This document shows positions 41,669 through 50,711 of a stretch of 64,000 bases of DNA, piece after piece; position 1 is the first letter of the stretch; each line of letters starts with the position of its first letter. The notes beneath the pieces are model-generated. The model had not been told where the DNA came from and did not search any database. It worked only from the letters and a program-made list of their open reading frames with translations. The position numbers were made by a program, and so were the translations under genes. The DNA comes from Defluviitaleaceae bacterium (GTDB lineage Bacteria > Bacillota > Clostridia > Lachnospirales > WQUN01), in NCBI GenBank assembly GCA_009777845.1, contig WRLD01000006.1, forward strand, positions 1 through 64,000. Direction: 5' to 3'.

Positions 41669-41684
41669 AATGGGGATAAAATAA

Positions 41685-42476
41685 ATGAGTGAGGTTTACG
41701 TAGTAACATCTGGCAAGGGCGGTGTAGGAAAGACTACATCTACCGCCAATTTGGGCGCGGGGCTTGCCTTGCTGGAAAAAAGAGTTGTTCTAGTGGACGC
41801 GGACATAGGTCTGCGTAACTTGGACGTGGTTATGGGCTTGGAAAACCGCATTGTGTTTGACATAATCGACATAATCCAAGGCAATTGCCGCCTAAAGCAA
41901 GCGTTGATTAGGGACAAGCGTTACCCTAATTTGCATTTGCTTCCCGCGGCACAAACAAAGGACAAGGACGCGGTAACGCCCGAGCAAATGAAAAAGCTAT
42001 GCGACGAGCTTCGCGAGGAATTTGACTATATACTAATCGACTGCCCCGCGGGAATCGAGCAGGGCTTCCGCAATGCGATTGCGGGCGCGGACAAGGCAAT
42101 TGTCGTCACCACGCCCGAGGTGTCGGCGGTACGTGACGCGGACAGAATTATTGGGTTGCTCGAAGCCGCCGAAATAGAATCGCCCATGCTCTTGTTAAAC
42201 AGGGTACGCATAAATATGGTAAAACGCGGCGATATGATGGCGTTGGAGGACGTGACCGAAATTTTGGCAATAGACGTGCTTGGCGTAGTGCCAGACGACG
42301 AGGGCATCGTTATTTCTACCAACAAGGGCGAGCCATGCGTGGCAGACAGCGCTTCCTTTGCGGGACAAGCGTTCCGCGATATTTGCCGCCGAATGACAGG
42401 CGAGAATGTTCCGCTAATGGATTTAGACCCCGACAAGGGATTTTTTGCCAAATTCAAAAATATGTTTCGCAAATAA
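41685..42476 (+). CDS. minD: Septum site-determining ATPase MinD
   Basis: 263 residues. Deviant Walker A GKGGVGKTTSTANLG (about 9-23), VVLVDADIGLRNLDVVMG, DYILIDCPAGIEQGF. The C-terminal amphipathic helix (FAKFKNMFRK) binds the membrane. It recruits MinC and is released by MinE. GGGGAT precedes the ATG. minE follows after 15 nt. Confidence 0.97.
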   Translation: MSEVYVVTSGKGGVGKTTSTANLGAGLALLEKRVVLVDADIGLRNLDVVMGLENRIVFDIIDIIQGNCRLKQALIRDKRYPNLHLLPAAQTKDKDAVTPEQMKKLCDELREEFDYILIDCPAGIEQGFRNAIAGADKAIVVTTPEVSAVRDADRIIGLLEAAEIESPMLLLNRVRINMVKRGDMMALEDVTEILAIDVLGVVPDDEGIVISTNKGEPCVADSASFAGQAFRDICRRMTGENVPLMDLDPDKGFFAKFKNMFRK

Positions 42477-42491
42477 AAGGAGGCGGTTCAA

Positions 42492-42782
42492 TTGCAATTT
42501 CTAAAAAATCTGTTTTCCAAAGAGCCGTCCTCGGGTTCGCTTGCCAAGGATAGGCTGAAGCTGGTTCTCATTCACGATAGGGCAAATTGCAACACGGATT
42601 TGCTTGAAATGATGAAAAACGACATAATGCAAGTAATCGCAAAATATATGGACATAGACGAGGCGGTGGGCATGGATATAAACATCGAACAAACCACGGA
42701 CGACAACAATAACACCGTGCCAGTGCTTTACGCGAACATTCCCATAAAAAACATGCGTAAAAAGAAAAAGCCTAAAAAATGA
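42492..42782 (+). CDS. minE: Cell division topological specificity factor MinE
   Basis: 96 residues. The N-terminal amphipathic stretch is MQFLKNLFS; the anti-MinCD part is AKDRLKLVLIHDRANCNTD, and the dimerisation domain has MKNDIMQVIAKYM. TTG start with AAGGAGG 8 nt upstream. Overlaps the next gene by 4 nt (ATGA). Confidence 0.95.
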   Translation: MQFLKNLFSKEPSSGSLAKDRLKLVLIHDRANCNTDLLEMMKNDIMQVIAKYMDIDEAVGMDINIEQTTDDNNNTVPVLYANIPIKNMRKKKKPKK

Positions 42783-43954
42783 ATTGGAAACAAGTCCACA
42801 AAAAGTATGACTACCTGCTTGCGCTGGCGGTAATTGCCCTCGGCGTTTTTGGCGTGGTTATGATTTATACGTCAGTGTTTTCGGAGGCTGTGCCGCTCCA
42901 TGTCCGCAACGCAAATTTGGGGCTGTGGCAAAGGCAGCGCGCTTTCATTATCACTGGCGTTATTTTAATGCTTGTGTTCTCGTTTATTGATTATCATTAC
43001 ATTACGCGGTTTTATTGGGCTATTTATGCCGCAATGCTCCTGCTTCTTGTTGTGGTTTTGCTTATTGGCAAGGACGAGGGAACGGGCGTGGCGCGTTGGA
43101 TTTGGATTCCTCTGCCGCTTATCGGCGCGTTGAGTATGCAGCCGTCCGAGTTTGCCAAGATTTTTATTACTATTTTTCTTGCAAAATTTTTGGAGGTGTA
43201 TCGCTTTAATCGGCCGTTCCTGTTTGCGGCGGTGCTTGCGCTTATTGGCGTGCCTGTTATTCTTGTTGTGTTGCAGCCGTCCTTTTCGGCTTCCATGGTG
43301 GTACTCACTGTGTCGCTTACGGTGCTGTTTGTGGGCGGTCTGTACTGGCGAATCATTCTGGCAGGGCTTGCGGTGGTCGCGCCCATTATCGTGGTTATTT
43401 GGTTCGATTTGCAGCGCGAGGTGCCGATTATTGTTACGCGCTTTTTGGGCGAATGGCAATGGCGAAGAATCGAGAGCTTTCTACGACCAGAGCTGGCAAA
43501 CCCCGACACCGTACGACAAACGCAGGGCAGTGTCGAAGCCATTATCAAGGGCGGGCTTACAGGAAATGGCTTTTTGGGAAATCCATATATAATTTTAGGC
43601 AACAACGACTTTATTTTTTCGGTAGCGGCATCGCAGTTTGGCTTTGTGGGCGCGGCTGTGCTTTTGGGCGTGGTGGCGTTTATTATTTCGCGTTGTATTT
43701 TGATTGCATTGCGCGCGGTAGACATGGAGGGGCGGCTGCTCGCCGCAGGCGTGGCAGGAATGTTGATTTTTGAAACATTTTTTCATGTTTCCGTAGCAAC
43801 AAATTTGTTGCCTAACACTGGTATGCCGTTCCCGTTTATGTCCTACGGCGGCTCGATGATTTGGGTGCATATGCTGGCGATTGGTATGGTGCTTAATGTG
43901 CGGTTGCCGCGTAAGCCTAGGTCTATTTTTGATGAGCAGGACGAGGAAGAATGA
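42779..43954 (+). CDS. rodA: SEDS-family peptidoglycan polymerase, RodA type
   Basis: 391 residues with ten predicted helices. SEDS signatures: GVARWIWIPL, MQPSEFAKIF, GNGFLGNPYII, and TGMPFPFMSYGGSMIWVHM near the C-terminus. It polymerises lipid II with a class B PBP. RodA rather than FtsW or SpoVE is preferred because a rodA gene follows minCDE in many Clostridia. mreBCD and mrdA, often upstream in that cluster, are not here. Confidence 0.9.
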   Translation: MNWKQVHKKYDYLLALAVIALGVFGVVMIYTSVFSEAVPLHVRNANLGLWQRQRAFIITGVILMLVFSFIDYHYITRFYWAIYAAMLLLLVVVLLIGKDEGTGVARWIWIPLPLIGALSMQPSEFAKIFITIFLAKFLEVYRFNRPFLFAAVLALIGVPVILVVLQPSFSASMVVLTVSLTVLFVGGLYWRIILAGLAVVAPIIVVIWFDLQREVPIIVTRFLGEWQWRRIESFLRPELANPDTVRQTQGSVEAIIKGGLTGNGFLGNPYIILGNNDFIFSVAASQFGFVGAAVLLGVVAFIISRCILIALRAVDMEGRLLAAGVAGMLIFETFFHVSVATNLLPNTGMPFPFMSYGGSMIWVHMLAIGMVLNVRLPRKPRSIFDEQDEEE

Positions 43955-43969
43955 GGGGGTTAAGGGAGT

Positions 43970-44165
43970 TTTAAAGGCATGGAACGCGGATTTTCGCGGA
44001 TTTGGCGGATTTTCGCGGATTCTGTCTGGCGTGTTTTTTAAAATCCGAGTAAATAAAAATCTACGTAATTTATGTTCCGTTAGCTTTTTATGGACGCAGG
44101 AAAGAATCCGCGAAAATCCGTTAAATCCGCGTAAATCCGCGTTCCATAACTTTCTAAATCCTCGT
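43970..44165. repeat. ATCCGCG-type array between rodA and the methyltransferase gene
   Basis: GGAACGCGGATTTTCGCGGA pattern repeated four times near 43980-44025, and its reverse complement at 44105-44150. They are separated by about 80 bp of less repetitive sequence, so the region can fold back on itself. Confidence 0.75.
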
Positions 44166-44201
44166 TGCATAAAATTTATTTGAAGAACAGGACAAAACAT
44201 A

Positions 44202-45341
44202 ATGACGTATTTTAATGAAAGCATTTACAAAATTGTTCTCAGTGTGCCGAAAGAGGGAAAATACACTCGCGTGGAAATTCTGCGGAATGGTGAAAAATAC
44301 CAGGCGAGCATGTACACCGAGAAGCAGGTTTTTCATAGCAACCACGATTTGGCTGGCATAAAGGCGTTTATATCGGCGAATTTTGGGGCGTTGTTTTCGT
44401 GCTATCACGCATGGGACAGCGAATACGAATACTCCGCGCGCGTAACAAAAAAGGGCAAAATACTTTCTTCGCGTAAGAAAACAGCCATAAAGCCCAAGCA
44501 AAACAGCTTCGCGGCAGGTAGCTTTAACCGCGAAAAAAACCACATTATCCGCGAGGGCGTGAATATCCCTGCACTTGTGGACATGGGAGTATTTACCAAG
44601 GATTTAAAGGTAGCCGCGCCCATGCGTGACAAATTCAACCAGATTAACCGATTTTTGGAACTGCTCGCGGACGAGGTCAAAGGACTTAAAGGCACTGTCA
44701 ATATTATTGATTTCGGCTGTGGCAAGTCGTATTTAACCTTTATTGTGGATTATTATTTTACCAAAATATTGAAACTGCCGACCAACATTTGCGGCATGGA
44801 CTTGGACGAGGGCATTGTGCAAAAATGTGCCGCCGCCGCGGAAAAATACGGCTGTAAGTCGCTTAAATTTGTGCAGGGCGACATCGGCGGACTGGATGCG
44901 CCGCCTCTGCCGACATGGGGCGAGGACGGCACGTTTAACATAGTAATCAGCCTGCACGCCTGCGACACCGCCACCGATTATGCACTATATAACGCCATAA
45001 AGTGGCAAGCCGACCTAGTTTGTGCCGTGCCATGCTGTCAGCACGAGCTACGCGACCAAATGCGCCCCAAAACGCTAGGGCTTTTATGCGAATACGGTAT
45101 AATAAAGGAACGAATTGCATCACTTTTGACTGATACAATACGTGCCAAGCTGTTGGAAATTTGTGGGTACAAGGTACAGGTGATTGAGCTTGTTGGGCTG
45201 GATAGTACGGCTAAGAATTTGATGATTCGGGGGCGGAGGGGGAGTAGTGGCGGGTGTGAATGGGCGGAGTTGGAGGGGGTTTTGGGGGAGTTTGGGGTAG
45301 AGCCTATGCTGTGGAAGCTGTTGGGTGAAACTCATATTTGA
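44202..45341 (+). CDS. SAM-dependent methyltransferase (Methyltransf_32-like)
   Basis: 379 residues. An N-terminal domain of about 130 residues ends in NHIIREGVNIPALVDMGV. A Rossmann methyltransferase follows with IIDFGCGKSYLTF (SAM loop, about 169-181), ICGMDLDEGIVQKC, VQGDIGG, IVISLHACDTATDYAL and VPCCQHEL. The HACD and PCCQ signatures place it with GSTCD/Methyltransf_32 proteins, thought to act on tRNA or other RNA; the substrate is not known. Weak AGGAC ribosome site. The repeat array lies immediately upstream. Confidence 0.8.
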   Translation: MTYFNESIYKIVLSVPKEGKYTRVEILRNGEKYQASMYTEKQVFHSNHDLAGIKAFISANFGALFSCYHAWDSEYEYSARVTKKGKILSSRKKTAIKPKQNSFAAGSFNREKNHIIREGVNIPALVDMGVFTKDLKVAAPMRDKFNQINRFLELLADEVKGLKGTVNIIDFGCGKSYLTFIVDYYFTKILKLPTNICGMDLDEGIVQKCAAAAEKYGCKSLKFVQGDIGGLDAPPLPTWGEDGTFNIVISLHACDTATDYALYNAIKWQADLVCAVPCCQHELRDQMRPKTLGLLCEYGIIKERIASLLTDTIRAKLLEICGYKVQVIELVGLDSTAKNLMIRGRRGSSGGCEWAELEGVLGEFGVEPMLWKLLGETHI

Positions 45342-45372
45342 CATATCCCTCAACTTATTATACCCTTTCCCC

Positions 45373-45963
45373 ATGAAAACAATTGTAGGGCTAGGCAATG
45401 TAGGCAACGAATACAAAGGCACGCGCCACAACGTAGGCTTTGAAACGGTGGACAAGCTGGCATACGACTGCGGCATCACGCTGAAAAAAAGCCGCCGTTT
45501 CCGCGCCGAGGTGGGCGAGGGGCGGCTTGGCAAAACGGCGATAATGCTCGTAAAGCCCGCCACCTACATGAACCTTAGCGGCGAAGCGGTTTTGGCGATT
45601 TTGAACTTTTATAAATTACCTCCATCGGAAATAATCATTGTGTATGATGATGTTTCGTTGCCTGTGGGGGCTGTTCGTGTGCGTGAACGCGGCGGCGCGA
45701 ACGGTCAAAAGGGCATGGCAAATATAATGGCACTGCTCGGCACAAACGAAATAACTCGCGTAAAAATCGGTATCGGCGAAAAACCGCCCGCGTGGACATT
45801 GTCCGACTATGTGCTAAGCCGTTTTCTGAAAGAGGAACACGAAAACATGCTCAAGGGCATAACCAAGGCGAGCGAAGCGGCAGAAATGATTGTAAATGTT
45901 GGGACGGCGGCGGCTATGAATTTTTTTAATGCGAAAGAGGCTTCGTGCCTTTTGTCCGACTGA
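45373..45963 (+). CDS. pth: Peptidyl-tRNA hydrolase with altered active-site loop
   Basis: 196 residues. Catalytic His20 in TRHNVGFE, Asn in YMNLSGE and Asp in VYDDVSLPVG are present. Two conserved features differ: GLGNPG reads GLGNVG, and the G-G-H-N-G loop (H113/N114 in E. coli numbering) reads N-G-Q-K-G. The enzyme frees tRNA from peptidyl-tRNA. Position before mfd matches Bacillus. The start at 45373 gives the standard N-terminus; the frame is open further upstream without a ribosome site. Confidence 0.9.
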   Translation: MKTIVGLGNVGNEYKGTRHNVGFETVDKLAYDCGITLKKSRRFRAEVGEGRLGKTAIMLVKPATYMNLSGEAVLAILNFYKLPPSEIIIVYDDVSLPVGAVRVRERGGANGQKGMANIMALLGTNEITRVKIGIGEKPPAWTLSDYVLSRFLKEEHENMLKGITKASEAAEMIVNVGTAAAMNFFNAKEASCLLSD

Positions 45964-46600
45964 GGAATGGTGGGAATACCGTCTCGAAGCCTTAGATGTG
46001 TCAAAGGCATGGAACGCGGATTTTCGCGGATTTGGCGGATTTCCGCGGATTCTTTCCGTGTAGGTTGACGGCAGTGGAATACAGAGGTTATCCATGTAAA
46101 TTAAGGGTGGCGGAACACGGATTTGGCGGATTTTCGCGGATTTTGCGGATTGGCTCGTGGGAAAATAGAGTGCCGTTTAGTAATTTACGTGGACAAAATC
46201 CGCGGAATCCGTGAAAATCCGCATAAATCCGTGTTTAATTATCCCTTAAATCCGCGTTCTATTGCCTGCCGTGCCTCGCTCCCTCTGTGCCTCTGTGTCT
46301 CTGTGTGAAAAATCTTTTTGATATATAATGAACGTAGGTAAAGCGTATATCCTCGTTCTTTATTTTAAAAGCATTTTCACACAGAGGCACAGAGGCACAG
46401 AGGGCGAGAGGCACGGCAGAAATACCACGAAAATATCACAAAAAATACCACAGAAACACCTCAAAAACACCACAAAAATACAAACAAAACTACCCTCCCG
46501 AGAGGTTGCTACAAAAATACCCTCGCATAGCTCGCATATCCCGCATACCTCGGGACGGATAAATCCGTCCCCTACAAACACTGGAAAGGCTAACCACAAA
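45964..46600. repeat. Intergenic repeat island 5 (between pth and mfd)
   Basis: GGTGGGAATACCGTC piece (about 45967), ATCCGCG-type arrays (46010-46250) containing a TTACGTGGACAAAATCCGC module, a CACAGAG element (46267-46418), a stretch of ACCACAAAAATAC-like repeats (46425-46520) and half of a GTAGGGG element (46547-46575). The mfd reading frame is open through much of this by chance. Confidence 0.8.
46267..46418. repeat. CACAGAG inverted-repeat element, copy 4
   Basis: 152 bp. One arm has a diverged GTGTCTCTGTG. Otherwise it is the same as the copy at 17853. Confidence 0.85.
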
Positions 46601-49600
46601 ATGAACCCACACCACGCACTACTAACACCGCTAAAAAGCTCGCAGACCTACGCCAAAATCCTGCAATCGCTAAAAAGCCCACAGGCGGTATGGGCGAACG
46701 GCGCGGTAAATGCGCAAAAATGGCATATGACGGCAGCAATTTTACGCGAGAGCGAACGCCCCGCGCTTATTGTCGCGCCGTCAGAGCTTAGGGCAAAGCA
46801 AATTTACGAGGATATATCTTTTTTCTGTCCGTGCGAATTTTTCCCTAGCCGCGACATGATTTTTTATGCCGCAGACGTAAAAAGCCCCGACATCACGCGC
46901 CAACGCCTCAAAGTCTTACATTCACAAGCGCCAGTAATAATCCTATCCGCCGAAGCCCTACTAGACAAAATGCTACCCCCCGACGACTTCTCGCGGTATC
47001 GGCTAAAAATCGCCGTGGGCGACATTTACGAGCCTGAGGCGATTATGCGTAAGCTGGTGCAAATGGGCTACGAGCGGAGCGGGCTTGCCGAGGGCGTGGG
47101 GCAGTTTGCGTTACGCGGCGGCATTTTGGACATTTTCCCTGCGGTGTGTTCGCATACGGACACGGATATGCAGGCGTTGCGGGTCGAATTTTTCGGTGAC
47201 GATGTGGATTCTATACGTATTTTTGACGTACATTCGCAGCGTTCCTTGGAAAATATAAACGAGTTCGAGATTTTCCCTGTGAAGGAGCTAGTCTTTGGGC
47301 CAAAGCGGTTGCAGGCCGCTATGCGGAAAATCCGCGAGGCTACGGAAACGCAGAAGGCCGCATTTCTCGAACGCGGACAGACAAAGGAAGCGAAAACGCT
47401 CGCCGACACCATCGAGAATATTCTGCTCGGCTGGAGCGAGGAATTGGGCGCGAATGCGGACGCGTTTCTGCCGTTTTTTTACAAGGAAGAATGTAATTTG
47501 CTAGATTATTTGCCGCAGGACACGATTATATTTTTTGACGAGCCGAACCCGATTGCCACGCATATCAAAACCGTTTGGGCGGAGTACGAGCAAAGCATAG
47601 AACACAGGCTTGCGGCAGGGCGGTTGCTTCCGTTGCAAATTAGCGTGATTATGCCGTGGTTGGAGGTTTTGCACAAGCTGGAAAAATTCTCGCGCGTGCT
47701 GTTTTCTTCCATGTCGGGCAAATTGGAAGAATTTCCCGACACGCAGGAAATTCCCATAAACGCGCGCGCATGTATGCCGCTTAGGCACAAGCCGCACGAG
47801 CTAAAAGAGGACTTGGAAAGCAAGCTGAAAGAGGGCTGTCGCGTGGCGTTGCTTGCAGGGCCGCGCAGACAGGGGCAACAAATTTGTGGGGCGTTAAACG
47901 ACATGGGCTTGCTCGCCCATTTTTCCGAGGACTGCCAAAGCCTTGCGACCAACGTAATTACCGTGTTACGCGGCACGCTTTCGGCAGGCTTCGAGTACCC
48001 CGACATCAAGCTCGCCATTATTACCGACAAGGAGCTTTTCCAAGCCAAGGACAACCGCCGTAAGGCAAAAAAGAAAAAAAACGCCGAGAAAATAAACAAT
48101 TTCACCGACCTGCGAATCGGCGATTATATAGTGCATGACAACCACGGAATAGGCGTATTTTGCGGAATGGAGCAGGTGACAAGCGACGGTCTTTCACGCG
48201 ATTACCTAAAACTGGAATACGCGGGCGGCGGCTATTTGTATATACAAACGGCACAAATGGACATGCTACAGCGATATATCGGCGGCCGCGAGGAAGCCAA
48301 GCTAAGCAAGCTAGGCGGCGAGGGCTGGGCAAAGGCGAAAAGCCGCGCACGCCAAGCCATAGAAATTCTCGCGGAGGATTTAATCAAGCTATATGCCGAA
48401 CGACAAGCGGCGACTGCACATGTTTACGGGCGTGACACGGTCTGGCAGACGGAGTTTGAGGGCGCGTTCGAGTATACCGAAACGGACGACCAGGTCGCCG
48501 CCATAGAGGACGTAAAGCGCGACATGGAATCGCCGCGCGTTATGGATAGGCTAATTTGCGGCGATGTGGGCTACGGCAAGACGGAAATAGCGATTAGGGC
48601 GGCGTTTAAGGCGGTGCAGGACGGCAAGCAGGTGGCGTACCTTGTTCCCACCACGATTCTTGCACAACAGCATTACCACACCTTTACGGCGCGCATGAAA
48701 GACTATCCTGTGAAGGTCGAACGGCTTTCACGCTTCCAGTCACGTAAGGAACAGCAGGAAACTCTGCACAATATGACAAAAGGCGCGGCGGATATAGTAA
48801 TCGGCACGCATAGGCTTCTTTCCAAGGACGTAAAATTCAAGGACTTGGGCTTGATTATCGTAGACGAGGAGCAACGCTTCGGCGTAGGTCACAAGGAAAA
48901 GCTAAAATCACTACGCGCCAACGTGGACGTTCTCACGCTTACGGCTACGCCCATTCCCAGAACCTTGCATTTCAGCCTTACGGGAATACGCGACATGAGC
49001 CTTTTGGACGAGCCGCCCGAGGCACGCCAGCCAGTGCAGACATATGTAATGGAATACAGCGCGGAATTTGTGCGTGATGCAATCAACCGCGAGCTTTCAC
49101 GCGGCGGGCAGGTGTACTATTTGCATAACCGCGTGCGAAATATCGCCGACGAAGCCGCACGCGTTCACGCGCTTGTGCCTGATGCAAAAATCGCGTTCGC
49201 GCATGGGCAAATGTCCGAAACCGAGCTGGAAAACATCATGCACGACTTCGTAGAGGGCGACATAGACGTGCTTGTTTGCACTACAATAATAGAAACAGGT
49301 TTAGATATTCCCAACGTGAACACGATTTTAATCCAAAACGCAGACTTCATGGGCTTGAGCCAATTGTATCAATTACGCGGCCGCGTGGGGCGTTCCAGCC
49401 GTCTTGCGTACGCGTACCTCATGTACCGCCGCGACAAAATTCTCAGTGAGGAAGCCGAAAAACGCCTGCAAGTAATCCGCGAGTTTACGGAGTTTGGCGC
49501 GGGCTTCAAAATCGCCATGCGCGACTTGGAAATACGCGGCGCAGGCAACCTTCTAGGGCAACAACAGCACGGTCATATGGATTCTATAGGCTACGATATG

Positions 49601-50152
49601 TATTGTCGGCTTCTCGCCGAGGCCGTAGGGCGTTTGCGCGGCTTGCCAGTACAGGAAACCGTGGAAACCACCATAGACATAAGCGTGGACGCGTTTATTC
49701 CGCCGCGAGTAATCCCCGATGAACAGCAAAAACTGGAAATATACAAAAAAATATCGCAAATTAACTGCCAACAGGACTACGAGGACGTACAGGACGAAAT
49801 TTTAGACCGTTACGGCGCGCTTCCGCCCCCAGTAATCAATTTGCTTGATGTCGCGCTTATGAAAGCCGAGGCGCGCGCCTTGGGCGTGATTTCTATCGCA
49901 CAGAAGGGGCTGGATATTGTGATTACTTTTCGTGCGGACGCGCCTGTTGAGCCGGAGAGGCTGATGAGGTTGATTGCCGACAACCCTGCACGGTTGTTGT
50001 TTACTATGGGGGTTTGTCCGTATTTGACGATTAGGGGTTATAAGAATGAGAAGCCGATTGAGGACGGTGGGGTGGCTAGGATAAAGGAAGTGCGTGGGGT
50101 TTTGGGGGGCTTGGTGGTTCAGTGTAATCTATGTAAATCTGCGTTTCGTTGA
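46601..50152 (+). CDS. mfd: Transcription-repair coupling factor Mfd
   Basis: 1183 residues. N-terminal UvrB-like module (about 20-370), RNA-polymerase-interacting CarD-like domain (about 505-565, IGDYIVHDNHGIGVFCG), then an SF2 translocase with Walker A ICGDVGYGKTE (about 652-662), DEEQRFGV and TRG motif region QLRGRVGRSS. The TRCF domain is at the C-terminus. It displaces stalled RNA polymerase and recruits UvrA. The start at 46601 has GGAAAGG upstream and gives a normal N-terminus. The longer frame to 46328 adds 91 residues translated from repeats. Confidence 0.96.
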   Translation: MNPHHALLTPLKSSQTYAKILQSLKSPQAVWANGAVNAQKWHMTAAILRESERPALIVAPSELRAKQIYEDISFFCPCEFFPSRDMIFYAADVKSPDITRQRLKVLHSQAPVIILSAEALLDKMLPPDDFSRYRLKIAVGDIYEPEAIMRKLVQMGYERSGLAEGVGQFALRGGILDIFPAVCSHTDTDMQALRVEFFGDDVDSIRIFDVHSQRSLENINEFEIFPVKELVFGPKRLQAAMRKIREATETQKAAFLERGQTKEAKTLADTIENILLGWSEELGANADAFLPFFYKEECNLLDYLPQDTIIFFDEPNPIATHIKTVWAEYEQSIEHRLAAGRLLPLQISVIMPWLEVLHKLEKFSRVLFSSMSGKLEEFPDTQEIPINARACMPLRHKPHELKEDLESKLKEGCRVALLAGPRRQGQQICGALNDMGLLAHFSEDCQSLATNVITVLRGTLSAGFEYPDIKLAIITDKELFQAKDNRRKAKKKKNAEKINNFTDLRIGDYIVHDNHGIGVFCGMEQVTSDGLSRDYLKLEYAGGGYLYIQTAQMDMLQRYIGGREEAKLSKLGGEGWAKAKSRARQAIEILAEDLIKLYAERQAATAHVYGRDTVWQTEFEGAFEYTETDDQVAAIEDVKRDMESPRVMDRLICGDVGYGKTEIAIRAAFKAVQDGKQVAYLVPTTILAQQHYHTFTARMKDYPVKVERLSRFQSRKEQQETLHNMTKGAADIVIGTHRLLSKDVKFKDLGLIIVDEEQRFGVGHKEKLKSLRANVDVLTLTATPIPRTLHFSLTGIRDMSLLDEPPEARQPVQTYVMEYSAEFVRDAINRELSRGGQVYYLHNRVRNIADEAARVHALVPDAKIAFAHGQMSETELENIMHDFVEGDIDVLVCTTIIETGLDIPNVNTILIQNADFMGLSQLYQLRGRVGRSSRLAYAYLMYRRDKILSEEAEKRLQVIREFTEFGAGFKIAMRDLEIRGAGNLLGQQQHGHMDSIGYDMYCRLLAEAVGRLRGLPVQETVETTIDISVDAFIPPRVIPDEQQKLEIYKKISQINCQQDYEDVQDEILDRYGALPPPVINLLDVALMKAEARALGVISIAQKGLDIVITFRADAPVEPERLMRLIADNPARLLFTMGVCPYLTIRGYKNEKPIEDGGVARIKEVRGVLGGLVVQCNLCKSAFR

Positions 50153-50487
50153 TTTGTAATGAACGCGAGAAAAAATCCGCGTAAATCCGTGTTTAATAAT
50201 ATCAATTTTAGTTGATATTTCTTCCGTGCTTCTCGCCCTCTGTGCCTCTGTGCCTCTGTGTGAAAAAAATCTTTTAGCTAAAGAAATGGAAGTTATACGC
50301 TTTACCTACGTTCATTATTTGTCAAAAAGATTTTTCACACAGTAGTTCGCACAGAGGCACAGGCAGAGGGAGCGAGGCACGACAGACGATAAAACGTGGA
50401 TTTAAGGGTAATGGAACGCGGATTTATGCGGATTTTCTCGGATTTGGCAGATTGGCTTGTGGGAAAATCTGCGTTCCATTAAGCTGT
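50153..50487. repeat. Intergenic repeat island 6, with CACAGAG copy 5
   Basis: Short ATCCGCG-type stretch (50165-50195), a CACAGAG element (about 50224-50385) with an extra TAGTTCGCACA in one arm, and another array (50395-50480). Confidence 0.8.
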
Positions 50488-50711
50488 TAAGGCTCGTGAC
50501 GACATTCCCACCAAGCCACAGTCGGCGAAAAGGGGCTATGCCTCTCCAAAAAAAGGAAGCATAGCCCCAAGGCTTCGAGGCGATATTCCCACCAAGCCAC
50601 AGTCAGTGAAAAGGGGCTATGCCCCTCAGAAAAAAGAAGCATAGCCCCAAGGCTTCGAGACGACATTCCCACCAACCTACAGTCGGTGAAAAGGGGCTAC
50701 GCCCCCCCACA
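50488..50711 (-). repeat. Three tandem GGGGCATAGCCCC modules after the permease gene
   Basis: Three units of about 80 bp read on the minus strand as GGGGC(A/G)TAGCCCC-TTTTC...ACTGTGGCTTGGTGGGAATGTCGTC. The unit nearest the permease stop (about 50688-50711) is well placed as its terminator. The other two repeat the hairpin downstream. Confidence 0.8.

Noticed and set aside
41641..41679. MKNRQRRVKEWG mini-ORF as a gene
   Set aside because: Only 12 codons, and it coincides with the shared leader element. Kept as a finding about that element instead.
46328..46600. N-terminal 91-residue extension of Mfd
   Set aside because: The frame is open, but the residues (RHRGTEGERHG...) are translation of CACAGAG and GTAGGGG repeats. 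ATG 46601 has a ribosome site and gives a normal Mfd N-terminus.
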